Source of the DNA: Cydia pomonella
Taxonomy: Eukaryota > Arthropoda > Insecta > Lepidoptera > Tortricidae
Assembly (NCBI RefSeq): GCF_033807575.1
Contig: NC_084713.1
Span: 15,475,389-15,539,388 of the forward strand
DNA: 64,000 bases
Reading direction: 5' to 3'
Shown: piece after piece, positions 54,621 to 64,000 of the stretch
How positions within the stretch are numbered: the first letter of the stretch is position 1
Layout: each line of letters opens with the position of its first letter
The notes under the pieces: model-generated
The model's database searches: none
Told to the model about the DNA's origin: nothing
Seen by the model: only the letters and a program-made list of their open reading frames with translations
Position numbers and translations under genes: made by a program

Positions 54621-55775
54621 TAGGTACATTGCGGACGATGCCTGTGACATTATAACCGCCAGTGCAATTCCGTCTCTAGAGAACATTATAGCCTCAGAGA
54701 TATTTAGGCTACAGAGGTGGTTTTCTGCAAATGGTTTAGTTTTAAATCTACACAAAACCCAAGTGATGCACATAAGCCTAGGGGGTAGGCCCCCGCGCCC
54801 ACTAAGTGTTAACGTGGATGGCCACGTCCTTCCTCAGGTACATAGCACTAAGTTTCTTGGCGTGACGTTAGACACGGCCTTGAAATGGAATGCCCATATT
54901 GATGTCGTGTGTGGCAAATTATCTGGTGCCTGTTTCGCACTGAGCAGGCTGGCGCGTATATTGCCGCACCAGCAACTAAGGGCTAGCTACTTCTCGCTGT
55001 TCCATTCGGTGATGTGCTATGGTCTAGAGTTCTGGGGCACGGCTGCGGAATGGCAGCGTGTATTCATTTTGCAGAAACGTGCAGTACGGATTATATCATA
55101 TGCCCCACACGGAACACCCGCTAGGCAACTCTTCGTAAATAGTAACATAATGACACTCACATCACAATACCTATTTTACATAATTAAATATATTAGAAGT
55201 AACATACACCTATTTCCAATAAAGACATTTAAAAGTTCACGTATTACACAAAAACACAAAAATATGTTGGACTCGACATGTTGTCGACTTGCGAAATCCA
55301 ACAAAACGGTATATGTTGCGGGGCCAGGTATCTATAATAAACTACCCGGCAACATAAAGATTATTGAAAATGACCTGATATTTTACAATCGATTAAAAAA
55401 ATGGCTGACTACAAATGCCTTTTATGACATGTCAGAATATAATGATTTGAATTTTAATTTAATTTAATTTATTGGATGTATGAATTGTGTTGATTATTAA
55501 TATTTTATATTGTTATATTTTATATTATTTAATTTGATAATTTTGACATGTCAGAATATTATAATAATAATTTAATTTAATTTATTGGATATTTGAATTG
55601 TTTTGATTATTTTTATACTGTTTTTATTTTACTGTAATTGAATTTGATTATTATTATTTATTATCTTAATTGTACTCTTAATTGACATAGACCTAATTAT
55701 ATATTGTATTACCTTTTGACTTGTAAAATTTGCAATTTTATCAATAAAGGAATATGAATATGAATATGAATATAT
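54620..55775 (+). mobile_element. 5'-truncated non-LTR retrotransposon (jockey/CR1-like)
   Basis: It contains the C-terminal part of a reverse-transcriptase ORF (54625-55467), a 3' UTR and a terminal AATAAAGGAATATGAATATG tail repeated as (GAATAT)n at 55745-55775. The 3' UTR carries a 119-bp tandem duplication (GACATGTCAGAATAT at 55426 and 55545). The open frame is uninterrupted for 280 codons, which suggests a younger insertion than the other LINE scraps here. Confidence 0.85.
54625..55467 (+). CDS. Reverse transcriptase C-terminal fragment of a LINE
   Basis: This partial protein is the end of a LINE ORF2, which copies element RNA into DNA at the target site. The first residues, YIADDACDII, hold the catalytic [FY]xDD-type motif. 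The usual downstream parts follow: LQRWFSANGLVLNLHKTQVM (the LxxWxxxNxLxLNxxKT motif), FLGVTLDTALKWNAHID (FLGVxxDxxLxWxxHI), LPHQQLRASYFSLFHSVMCY (the xLxxxYxSxxxSxxxY helix), YGLEFWG, then VYVAGPGIYNKLPGNIKIIE near the C-terminus. All of this is typical of jockey/CR1-clade elements. The first two thirds of the reverse transcriptase and the endonuclease are missing because of 5' truncation. An upstream ATG at 54580 lies outside the element, so there is no genuine start. It cannot act alone. The clade within the LINEs is uncertain. Confidence 0.85.
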   Translation, partial: YIADDACDIITASAIPSLENIIASEIFRLQRWFSANGLVLNLHKTQVMHISLGGRPPRPLSVNVDGHVLPQVHSTKFLGVTLDTALKWNAHIDVVCGKLSGACFALSRLARILPHQQLRASYFSLFHSVMCYGLEFWGTAAEWQRVFILQKRAVRIISYAPHGTPARQLFVNSNIMTLTSQYLFYIIKYIRSNIHLFPIKTFKSSRITQKHKNMLDSTCCRLAKSNKTVYVAGPGIYNKLPGNIKIIENDLIFYNRLKKWLTTNAFYDMSEYNDLNFNLI

Positions 55776-55849
55776 TGCGAAAAATTGCTCATTTGCTATC
55801 TATTTTACTCGATTTTGTTATAAATTTCAACATGTATCATCATCCCTAT

Positions 55850-55990
55850 ACAATATAAATACTCTTTATTGCACACCTCAATAAAAGAAAACAATACAAA
55901 AGAAAACATACACATAAGCACAGGTAAACAACATGCGGTCTTATCGCTAAAAGGCAACCTTTGGGTTGCGGAAATTAAAAAAATTACATT
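55850..55990 (-). mobile_element. LINE 3' tail, minus copy
   Basis: AAATACTCTTTATTGCACAC, ACAACATGCGGTCTTATCGC and AAAAGGCAACC in this order match the tail type at 17475-17640. Confidence 0.65.
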
Positions 55991-56139
55991 GTCAGTAACC
56001 GTCGCGCTGGTAGTGGTACTGGATAAAAATAATGGTACGAAAGTGTGATCAAGAAAACAATAAATGTGATAATTAAGGTCAGTAGGTAAATTGAAGAAAA
56101 TTTAAAGTTTGATAATCACTGCTGTTTTTTAAATAGGTA

Positions 56140-56500
56140 AAGATCTGATTGTTTCTGGTCCGATCTTTACCTGGAAGGGTCAAGATCGGATATCGGTCTA
56201 CAGCAGTGCTAGGTCTGTTAACACAATTACAAAAACAAACACAGTTTCATCACAATACGCAAAATAAATTACAGAGCGAAGATCGGATAGAAGGAAGAAT
56301 TCGCGAAATTTACCTTGATCTCTGTGATTGCACATAGCACAAGCCCGACTCCCTGAGCGACGCGGGGACACTGACAGTCGAGGCGCAATGAAATGGCGTC
56401 TAACACAATGTTGCCAACATTAAAAAATAAAGCCAAATTAGGGGGAAATGAATGTCCTACGTTCTTCACCCGCATCCGGTATTTACCCAACATACCTTAA
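56140..56500 (-). repeat. Probable dispersed repeat with cryptic open frame
   Basis: The minus strand reads DAISLRLDCQCPRVAQGVGL, then VLCAITEIKVNFANSS. I have the impression that this peptide wording recurs in predicted lepidopteran proteins, which would mark it as a repeat rather than a gene. A donor-like AAG-GTAAAT lies inside it. It cannot be checked here. Confidence 0.3.
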
Positions 56501-56822
56501 TCGTTGAACCGCCGCATTTCAAAATGGCCCTTATTTTGATATCGGCTAGCCGTAATGTAATACGGCGGATTATACAATACGACTGCGATACTTATATATA
56601 AATCCCCTCGTCAATGTAATTTCATTAAATTTGCTATCTAGTGGCAAACATCAAAGTAGTTATCTTTTACTTGTGACGCACAAGTGTGAGCAATGTAAAA
56701 TACTATATTTCTAAAAAAAATTGCCTACTACGTAATAAAAGAAAATGTGATTATTAAATTATAATACGAAAGGTGGTCAAATCGCAAAATGCTGTCGTTT
56801 TATTTAAAATAATGAAATAATT

Positions 56823-56886
56823 AGACCAGTTCCGAAAGTACCGGGAAATCCCGGTTCTTTAAAACAGTACCGGTTCTGCAATCCCT
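56823..56886 (-). mobile_element. Probable hAT-type end fragment
   Basis: On the minus strand TAGGGATTGCAGAACCGGTA is followed by AAGAACCGGGATTTCCCGGT. Such ACCGGTA-rich starts after AGGGATTGC are familiar for hAT-type ends. The partner end was not found. Confidence 0.4.
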
Positions 56887-57097
56887 AATAAGGATGTTAT
56901 ACCCATCACTATTCCTTCTGTGTACGTATATTTAGAAACTGTCTCCGCCTCCAATTCGTGCGATAAGGACAACTGCAGCTCGGACCGAAATTCACTCGCA
57001 AAAAACTCAAAAATCGAGGTTTCGCTCTCGACTGTTTCCTCCTCCAAAACGCAACTAATCATTATGAAATTTTGGAAATTGCAAGAGGAAGAAATAA

Positions 57098-57262
57098 TCT
57101 ATGCCGCTATGTTTTGATTTTTTGGATATTTTTTGTCATATTTGTATACTGTGCCTTTTTTTACAGCCAATTCAATTTAGCCGTTTTTGCGATTTTCGAG
57201 GCGCTGTATCTTTCTTCAAAATAAAATAATCCAAAAAAGCAAAACATAGCGGCACAGATATT
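57098..57262. mobile_element. Short inverted-repeat element
   Basis: CTATGCCGCTATGTTTTGAT and TTTTTTGGAT on the left are matched, inverted, by ATCCAAAAAAGCAAAACATA with GCGGCACAGAT on the right. Arms are about 32 bp, with total length about 165 bp. Two facing open frames at 56859-57117 overlap its left edge and are unassigned. Confidence 0.5.
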
Positions 57263-57370
57263 GATGATATTGATCTTATTTGAAAAAATCACTGCTCTAG
57301 GTTAAAAATCCAGGGAGGAATCAGTCGAGAGCGTTTGTATGGAAAAATCGCAACTAGGAATTCCTCTTAA

Positions 57371-58377
57371 GGGTTATTCCCACTAGTTACCACCAAGTAG
57401 TTATGACCTGTGATCAATAACAGTATGTGATAACCACTCTGAAGTTTAAGTTTTAACATACCAAGGTTTCAATATACATACGTATGCAAAAGCGGCTATA
57501 GTTATTAATATTTATAATACCTACTAGTTGATGGAGGGTAGATATAGTTTTTTCTGCCTACAAACTGTACTGTAGTTTGGAAGATTAGTAGTTTAAGGCT
57601 TTTTGTAATCTTCCTTTGATTAAAAAAAAAAAAGTTGTTACCAGTGGTAACTACTAGGATTTTTTTTCCACCTTTTACCACTGGTAACTACTGGGAAAAA
57701 AATCCCACTAGTTACCACCAACTCGGTTTAGTGGTAACTACTGGGAATTTTTTTCCCAGTAGTTACCACTGGTAAAAGGTGGGATTTTTTTCCCAGTAGT
57801 TACCACCAACATTTTGTTAGAGTTCAATACTAATAAAAACAGTAGAAAGAGCAAAGTATAAATAAAGAGTGCTTTAATAAATAGTTATAAGTCGATTAGT
57901 GTTTCAGTTAAATGCTATAATAGTGATCATAAATTAAATTAATAATAGAAATAAGAGAAATTAACGTTTGGTTAAAATTTATCTTATTAATTGTGACGTG
58001 ATCTATGAAATCTGAATCATTTGTCGAGGGCACAGCGTTGTATTCATATAGGAGCATCGCTGATAATGGCGTAAGCGCCATCGACAATCAGGTTCGTTTC
58101 AATATATAACGTCACAATTATACGAATGAACAAACAAATCAGTCAAAGATCGACTATTTTTGATCACTTTTAAGGCAGTTTACGGAAACAGTAATCGACT
58201 TATAGCTAATTAACTTATAATTAATTCGACTTAATTAATTATTTATTAAAGCACTCGATATTTAGACTGTTTTTATTAGTATTGAACGTTAACCAAATTT
58301 TGGTGGTAAATACTGGGAAAAAAATTCCCACCTTTTACCAGTGGTTACAACTTGGTGGTACCTAGTGGGAATAACCC
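57371..58377. mobile_element. 1-kb foldback element with repeated GGTAACTACTGGGA words
   Basis: It starts GGGTTATTCCCACTAGTTAC and ends, reversed, GGGTTATTCCCACTAGGTAC, with TTAA just outside on the left. Each half also holds, reading inward, AAAGGTGGGA, CCCAGTAGTTACCACC, GTTCAATACTAATAAAAACAG, GTGCTTTAATAAATA, ATAAGTCGATTA and AATTGTGACGT. The entire element is therefore a large imperfect palindrome centred near 58050. The left half has an extra cluster (57634-57812) where TGGTAACTACTGGGA and its inverse occur about six times. No protein is encoded. Confidence 0.75.
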
Positions 58378-58712
58378 ATTATTAAAAGGCAAGATGAAAA
58401 AACGTGCTAATAGAAACCAATATTTGTTATTTAGATATTACGTAACAAAAGGTATACAATTTCAACGACTAAATCAATCAATTTTACATTTTTGCTCTAA
58501 AATCTTTACCGGGCTTTTAAGGCTAAGTAAAATGACCCATTCATTTTACTTAGCATATCAATTTAAAGGTAAGCATATAAGAGTTATTTAATGATCAACG
58601 AAGCTTTTTAAAGGGAAGGGTTGTTTTTCTGGGAAAGGGTGGTCAAGTCCTCGGTTAAGAGCGTAAGTAGTTCTCCCAATTAGATTCGTTGATTACATAA
58701 GACTTTACGGTG
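58378..58712. other. AT-rich sequence, nothing recognised
   Basis: A 79-codon frame across 58352-58591 overlaps the element edge and has no domain. Confidence 0.35.
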
Positions 58713-59100
58713 GAGTCAGACCGAGCTAAGTTTGGAAGCGATTTCGATAGCCCAGGGTTTACTAAACGTCATAATTCGGATCCCTTTGTTTGGCTTCATT
58801 ATTGAAAGTCATAATGTAATGATAATCATAACTAAAACCGTTAAGTTTCCAGGAATTTCGTTAAGTTATCCTATAGATAGGTAAGGTTAAGTTTGTTTTA
58901 TGGCAATCCTGAAAAGTTACGCGTTTCTGAGAAAAACCGAATTATGGCTAACGAAAATGCGAACTAACAATACATTATGACTTAAAACTTTATGGGAAAC
59001 AATAGAGGCCCGTTATAATTTCATAGATATTTGACGTTTAGAATTACACTTGCACTGCCTGGGCTATCAAAATCGCTGCCAATTTAACTTGATTTGATTC
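58713..59100. mobile_element. MITE of the GAGTCAGACC family with enlarged centre
   Basis: The left side reads GAGTCAGACCGAGCTAAGTT, GAAGCGATTTCGATAGCCCA. The right side, reversed, reads GAATCAAATCAAGTTAAATT, GGCAGCGATTTTGATAGCCC, AGGCAGTGCAAGTGTAATT. This is the arm wording of 34118-34249. The centre is longer (about 290 bp) and not related to that copy. Confidence 0.6.
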
Positions 59101-59229
59101 TAGAAATTGTAAAACGGGCTTGCAATACAAATAAAACAAATGCACATTTCATTATAATGAAATATGCAATGTAAAAGTATAACAGGAAACAGAGGGTCTG
59201 TTTTTTGTTCGCTTAAATATTTATATTCA

Positions 59230-59945
59230 ATGCCTAATATTTCTTTTTCTACTCGTCGACTGTAATGGTTGAATTAAGATTTCGTATACCAAACTGTAAT
59301 TGGGTAGTTTTCATGTATGGGCTCCCAACTCAACTATAATATTCATTTCGAAACGGTTTAGTCGACTATAATGAAATTGACCAATCACAACTCGCCGCGG
59401 TCAAGAGGACGAAACAAGACGATAGCTCAAATTAATTATTTATTTTAGGTTGTATAGTATAAACAATTGCTTCATAAGTCATAAACGCACATGTGACACC
59501 CTTAATATAGCAACATCCATAGACTACGAAAACCGCTTATCATTGCTTGTTAGTCTGCATAGGCTACGGTGGCCAAAATCGAGAAAAAACTGTCTAAAAT
59601 TTGAATTTAACAAGGAGCAAGTACCAGGGCCTCATGAGTTACGAGAAGGTGTCGTTTACCAACCCGCCAGGTCCCGGCCGTGGCGCGAATGAGTGTGAAG
59701 GTATCGCGGCTGCTCGCGTATCTTAAATAGCTGTATATTTTTGGCTTATTTACCTGTATGATTTTCTTAGTTTAAAGTATTATTTTTATTGACTCGTAGG
59801 AAAAGTATTGTCTACAATAGTGATATAATCAAGCTTTTCAATCTCGTACCTCACTTTGGCAACTCAGCAAGCTTCGTTGCCAAAAAACGGTACTCGACTG
59901 AAAAGCTCTCTATTATATCACGATTGTATAAATACATTATTAATT
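59230..59945 (+). repeat. Long interspersed repeat, copy B
   Basis: This is the contiguous counterpart of 7890-9003, with CTCGTCGACTGTAA, GATTTCGTATACCAAACT, TTCATGTATGGGCTCCCAAC, TTGACCAATCAC, GACTCGTAGGAAAAGTAT, AATCTCGTACCTCAC and GGTACTCGACTGAAAAGCTC. It has its own extra piece, about 59395-59720, which includes a frame with no domain (59450-59692). Confidence 0.7.
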
Positions 59946-61015
59946 ACATTTTAGTTGCAAACTGATCGGATAATTATTGATTCAATATTATTCTATAACA
60001 AACAGTCTGTAACTAATGATAATTATGCTAAATTGGTGCTGGTATAATCGTGACTATGTAATCGGCAAATGAGGGCGTTATGTGTTGAGCACAAAGGCCG
60101 CTGCGACAGGCAGCCATGCCGTACATATTAAACGGATCACAGGTTGCGGTCAGCCAGTGCACACGCCGCCTATTACGTGGGACTACTAGCTTTTGGCATT
60201 TGCCGCCTATCCGCACTCGACATGCCTATTTAATGTCCTGCAGCTCGTTCGGATATCTGTTGTGACACTTATGACGACTACACATTTCAATGGGGAAAAT
60301 CAGTGTGACGATTGCAGTAGGACTGTTCTGTAATGCGCATTTGATATTTCAATTTGATTGATTGCTCAATTCAATTAAATTCAAAATATTTATTTGCTTA
60401 AATAAGGGTACAATCAGGGTGCTTGTGCTTATTTAAGTACATTTGTGGAAATACAGTAAACTTATATTAAGCATAATATATTGGATTCAGATTGTATTAT
60501 ATTAATGTTGATTCTCAATAGAAAAAGAAGGCTCCAACTCGATTTATATTGTAATTGCTATTCAACTTCATAAACACGATACCTAATAGGTGACTTTAGG
60601 TAGAGTATTATTACGTGTATTAATTATGCTACGCAAAAGTACCAAAACGTTTTAATTGTTTTAATGTGGAATAATTAAACCAATATTATTGATAGTTTAA
60701 CTAGTTACTCACGTATCTTTTTCAATCGTGAGGCTAATATAAAACGAATTAGCAACAATGTTCTAAAATATCTAAATGCAGAGAAGTGGCGAACCGATCT
60801 AATCCTTTTAGTTAAGTTAGTTTTGTTATTTTAGTCTCACAAATACAAAACATGATAAAGTCGTACCTCTGAGAGTGTTTAACATTACGCTCACTTCTTC
60901 GTTGTGGCAGATAGGTACAGCTTTTTTTAGATTAGTCGACTACTACGAACGATCGTTATTTAATCAATATTCTGAACCGTTGTTATATCAGCAACCTCAC
61001 AAGAAAATAAACTAA
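59946..61015 (-). other. Presumed first intron of the peptide-precursor gene
   Basis: This lies downstream of the donor at 61021/61020 on the minus strand. It is AT-rich except for 60060-60215, a GC-richer patch whose minus strand is open (62 codons: HWLTATCDPFNMYGMAACRS and on). No acceptor and exon that continue the frame with confidence were seen, so the next exon is probably outside the window or is hidden. Confidence 0.4.
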
Positions 61016-61021
61016 ACTTAC

Positions 61022-61373
61022 CAATTTGGGGTACATCATAAGGTCGACTGGACCGCGAAGCTCGTAGCATCATCTGATTCGCGATCTCTGAAGGAAGGCG
61101 TGGAGCACGTTTAGACCAGGCCCGGTTGCGTCGTCGTTCTTTGTGGAGAGCGCCAGCGGGTAGCGACGGCGTAACCTGGTGCGCTGGCGCTGGCACCGGC
61201 GCGGGCGCTAGCGCCGCCGACTCAGGCTCCGGGTCGAAAAGGTCGTGCAGGGGCCGCGCGTGCGCTAGCTCGCGGTCCCGCGCTCCGCGCCACTCCGCTG
61301 CGTACCGGCGCGGCGCGGTTTCGGCCGCCGAGCGCAGCGTCAGCGCCGCCAACACCATGCAGTACACCCGCAT
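61022..61373 (-). CDS. First coding exon of a secreted, peptide-precursor-like protein
   Basis: The exon starts at ATG 61373 and runs 117 codons plus one base. It ends at the consensus donor AAATTG|GTAAGT, giving a phase-1 intron. Residues 1-18 form a likely signal peptide (MRVYCMVLAALTLRSAAE). Residues 20-80 are Arg/Ala/Pro-rich, including an APAPVPAPA run. Basic sites of prohormone-convertase type occur at ERRR (79-82) and SKR (87-89), followed by APRLPSEIANQMMLRASRSS and RPYDVPQI. This last part has the feel of a conserved domain start. I recall similar wording in insect secreted precursors that carry an LDL-receptor class A module in later exons, but I cannot check that. The exon is very CpG-rich inside AT-rich DNA. 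Further in-frame upstream extension has only GTG. The opposite-strand frame (61126-61491) is a shadow. I am confident it is a real exon and only moderately confident of the family. Confidence 0.75.
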
Positions 61374-61490
61374 GCTGTCACCCACCACCCACCACTTGCG
61401 CGTACTAAGTACACAATCTACGCACACCCCGTGGGCGCACGCCCGACCGCATTATAGACTTTTATTGCAGGTCGGGGCGGCTACTGTCTG
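61374..61490 (-). promoter_or_regulatory. Candidate 5' UTR and core promoter of the precursor gene
   Basis: CpG-rich sequence extends upstream of the ATG. On the minus strand CAATAAAAGTCTATAATGCG lies at about 61449-61468. Either AATAAAA or CTATAAT (61451-61457) could act as a TATA-like box, with initiation expected about 30 bp downstream, near 61425. That leaves a 5' UTR of about 50 nt. This is inferred from position and wording only. Confidence 0.35.
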
Positions 61491-62299
61491 ATTCCCTTAA
61501 CGATTTGTAATTAACGTTGGCAGACCTGAAACAACACGGAAAGTCCTATGAGATATCCATGAAATGAAATTATGCTAATATTTAATTAATATTGTATGCT
61601 TTTGGCACGTTTTATAAATTTCACAGTTACATTGCTTTACTATCCTTACTACTGGGACAGGCCAGCCAAACTTAAATAAATAACCACAGAAAGCTCAATA
61701 AGGCTTGTGGAAAACGCCAAAGTACGAAAAAAGGCCCGATGATGTTTTATTTAAAGAGTCCCAGGTACTATATTTTATCCTTATTGAGGAAACAAAAACC
61801 ATTTAAATTTTAGCCGCTGGCGATGACTAGTGTTAAACATCACCTCAGGTGATTCACCTGGCAATTGATTTTCCCAATAGAAATGTCTGGAAATGTTATA
61901 TTTGAATTAAATACATGATTCCCTTAATACTACACCAAACCCCGATCTCTAAATCTTGAATCCTTCAAGTGGCCTTCTCTAACTTCCACTAATGAACAGC
62001 TGCCGGACACCTGGATAGCATAATAAGGATAGTATAACAAACTTAATCGTCAAGTCTTGTTGCTGTACCATTTTTTGGAGCTGTACATCTTCGTTTATAT
62101 ATAACAAATCTCAAAGTTATGAAGACACTTATTCTTCACACATTCAAGCCAAATTTAACCTACTTCAATTCTAAGAAGGAGGAGGTTCTATATTATAGCA
62201 TTTTTTATGTATGTTCACCGGTTATTCTATGTCCCGTCGTGGTCCGCATTGGGTAATTATTTTTTGTTTTAATTATTGTTTGTTTTTTGTTTGAAAGGA
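61491..62299. other. AT-rich upstream region
   Basis: AACCACAGAAAGCTCAATAAGGCTTG at about 61680 resembles a small inverted scrap of SINE family 2. Otherwise nothing is recognised. Confidence 0.35.
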
Positions 62300-62545
62300 G
62301 GTTTCATCCAAGGAGGTCCAAAATTAATTTGATTTTGATCTAATGATGTGATCTATGAGGAATTGCAGGAACTTCTAAATTTTTAAAGGCACATGTATAC
62401 TAAGTATGTGTGATTTGGGTGTTTTTTTAAGGCAATTCAAGCATTTATTCTCGAAGATCACCAATTTGGTGGAGTAGACCTGATGATGGAGACCACAGAT
62501 AATATGTGGAGCTTCCGTTATTTATGTATGAAGTATCGAAAATGA
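62300..62545 (+). repeat. Dispersed repeat adjoining the G-rich minisatellite
   Basis: AAAGGCACATGTATAC, GCATTTATTCTCGAAGATCACC and TTGGTGGAGTAGACCTGATG, then ATGGAGACCAC, are words I recognise as frequent in lepidopteran genomes. Class unknown. Confidence 0.4.
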
Positions 62546-62559
62546 CTAACGACGAGTCT

Positions 62560-62755
62560 GAGAGGTGAGGTGAGATGTAGGCGTGGGAGCTGAAGGCAGA
62601 GGGGTCTGAGGTTGGGAGTTGAGGAGTTAGGGCTTAACGGGTCAGGGTTTGAGGGGTTGGGGGTTGAGAGGATAGTGAGTTGATGGGTCAGGGATTGAGG
62701 GTTCGGGAGTTGTGGAGTTGGGGTCAGGAGTTGAGGGGTGAGAGTGAAAGGTTAA
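62560..62755 (+). repeat. G-rich minisatellite
   Basis: Degenerate 7-10-bp units such as GGGTTGAGG, GGGAGTTGAG, GGGTCAGGG and GGGGTTGGGGG fill about 190 bp. The plus strand is almost free of C. Several GGG runs are close enough for G-quadruplex formation. The minus-strand Pro/Ser-rich frame at 62642-62887 is a by-product. Confidence 0.7.
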
Positions 62756-62759
62756 ACAA

Positions 62760-63594
62760 CTGAACCGATTTTGGTGAAATTTACAGGTATTTGGTGAATT
62801 AGAACTGTAGGTGGTCATTGATTTTTTTATATTTTCAAATAAAGGCCTCTGTAAGTGGGACGGGAAATAACTTACTCTGAATCCCATGCCTGCGTGCTAT
62901 GGATAGTTCGAAAATTAGTAAAATTACATACTTTCTCTAGCTACCTAATAACGCATGGTCAAACCAAACTCACACTGGCGCAGTCCGTACCATGTCCGTA
63001 CCATGTTCGTCTGTTCTAACACTTCGATAGTATGGAGGGCGGTCCACTTAAGTGATTTTACGCTTCAAAAATTGGCTTGGTAATGACTTTAGACTTATCA
63101 GTTGGTAAAGTATATTCTTAATTAGGATAATATTTTTGATACTTTTTGAAGTCTTATGGAAAAAAAGTGTGTTAACTTAAAGCTGCATGGTCAAGATTTG
63201 TTTAAATTTGTCGACAACTTAATAGAAAAAATATATTTAAACAACGAAATCCTTCGGGTAGATGCAACAAACATATTGTTGACTATATATTAAGGAAAAT
63301 GTTCAAAGTTTCACAATAAAAACAAGTTTTCGTAAAGTAAGCGTCAGCTACCTTCTCCGAGACTTTTAGTACTTACCTAGTGAGTTTGTTTCTAATCTTA
63401 TTTGTTGTTTAAGTAGAGATCATCTCAGCGAATGTTTAGAATTCGTAAAGAGCAACCTTTTTAAGCAAATACATGAATTGAATATCATTCTTTATTATAT
63501 TTATTCATGGCAAAAATTTTACCAAGTGACGTATTCGAGCTTAAGTGTAAAAAATGCTATGTCACGGTTTCATTTCATCGTGAACTAAATTACG
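62760..63594. other. AT-rich sequence, nothing certain
   Basis: CTGAACCGATTTTGGTGAAATTT at 62760 probably belongs with the minisatellite-bearing repeat. Two direct CCGTACCATG words lie at 62985-63005. Nothing else is supported. Confidence 0.35.
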
Positions 63595-64000
63595 GAAAAT
63601 GAAAAATAGGTAATGCAAAAATAGTACATTTCAACGCAAGTGTGCATAATGTACATTGAACGATTTTTTTAAATACATTTGCGAAAATATCACAATAAAA
63701 CATATTGGTTATGTGAGTATTGTAAAACAGTGTTAGTGTACGAAGAGATCTTACAGTTACGAATTATCCCCAGAACTTGAATTATATTGATAATTCAGAT
63801 ACACTACGTTCAGCGATGATTTCATACAAAAACACTCTCATATTTGCAATTTAAGTTGTATTATTTTGATACAACTACATTTTAAGTGCAATTGGCGGGC
63901 ACCCGTTTTACTTTTAAATTCTTTTTCTGTTAACAACAACCAACGTGGCAATGATAGTTTTATTCAGCCAATAATGAAAAAGATGTAGTGAAATATCGTA
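63595..64000 (+). repeat. Interspersed repeat, paralog of 41960-42840 (runs off the window)
   Basis: GCAAGTGTGCATAATGTACATTG, ACATTTGCGAAAAT, TACGTTCAGCGATGAT, GCAATTTAAGTTGTATTATT, TTGATACAAC and GTGAAATATCGTA follow the order of the 42-kb copy. There is no SINE between ACATTTGCGAAAAT and the downstream blocks. This copy acts as the empty site. Confidence 0.65.

Noticed and set aside
54580..54624. ATG at 54580 as the start of the reverse-transcriptase protein
   Set aside because: The first 15 codons are simple ATGTATG-like sequence outside the element. The LINE is 5'-truncated, so its true start is absent.
61126..61491. 121-codon plus-strand frame rich in Ala, Gly and Ser
   Set aside because: It is antisense to the precursor exon and results from its GC-rich codons. 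The minus strand has the signal peptide, start and donor.

Overview
The window looks like AT-rich intergenic and intronic DNA from a moth or butterfly (Lepidoptera). The evidence is the repeat content: tRNA-headed SINEs ending in TTTATTTATT tails, LINE 3' ends with the wording typical of lepidopteran retroelements, GGGTTCCGT-type interspersed repeats, and MITEs beginning TACAGTCA. Assignment to species is not possible. Almost no host coding sequence is visible. The exception is one well-supported first coding exon on the minus strand (61022-61373). It encodes the N-terminal part of a secreted, peptide-precursor-like protein with a signal peptide, basic cleavage sites and a consensus splice donor.

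Layout. 1-23,600: a mosaic of LINE tails, SINEs, MITEs and inverted repeats separated by featureless AT-rich DNA. 23,621-31,822: an 8.2-kb unit built almost entirely of tandem repeats. It starts CAGGGACTGAAAA, ends with the exact inverse, and is flanked by a perfect 8-bp duplication, CTTGTAGC. These are the hallmarks of a hAT-superfamily DNA transposon. Inside, from left to right, are a 73-bp subterminal array, about 33 copies of a 100-bp satellite that each carry a YY1/PHO-like CAAGATGGCGGC box, a nested 735-bp Transib-like element with CACGGTGGG ends and 5-bp GC-rich flanks, about 350 bp of single-copy sequence, 27 copies of a 108-bp satellite with an 864-bp higher-order repeat, and a right subterminal array. 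I see no transposase. This satellite-carrying giant non-autonomous transposon is the most interesting object here.

31,862-59,000: several foldback elements (31862-32641, 43553-44107, 57371-58377), many MITEs, SINE copies (one with an 18-bp triplication of its B box), and degraded LINE 3' ends. The longest retroelement reading frame is a reverse-transcriptase C-terminal fragment at 54625-55467. 59,000-64,000: another copy of a long interspersed repeat, presumed intron 1 of the peptide-precursor gene, its first coding exon and CpG-rich 5' region, a G-rich minisatellite, and a repeat that is paralogous to the one at 42 kb and runs off the window edge.

How the parts relate: most of the sequence is layered transposition. 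SINEs sit in older repeats, LINE ends sit in TIR elements, and a Transib-like element sits at the edge of a satellite inside a hAT-like element. Paired copies within the window give internal empty-site comparisons. Family names rest on ends, target duplications and protein wording seen by eye; no database search was possible.
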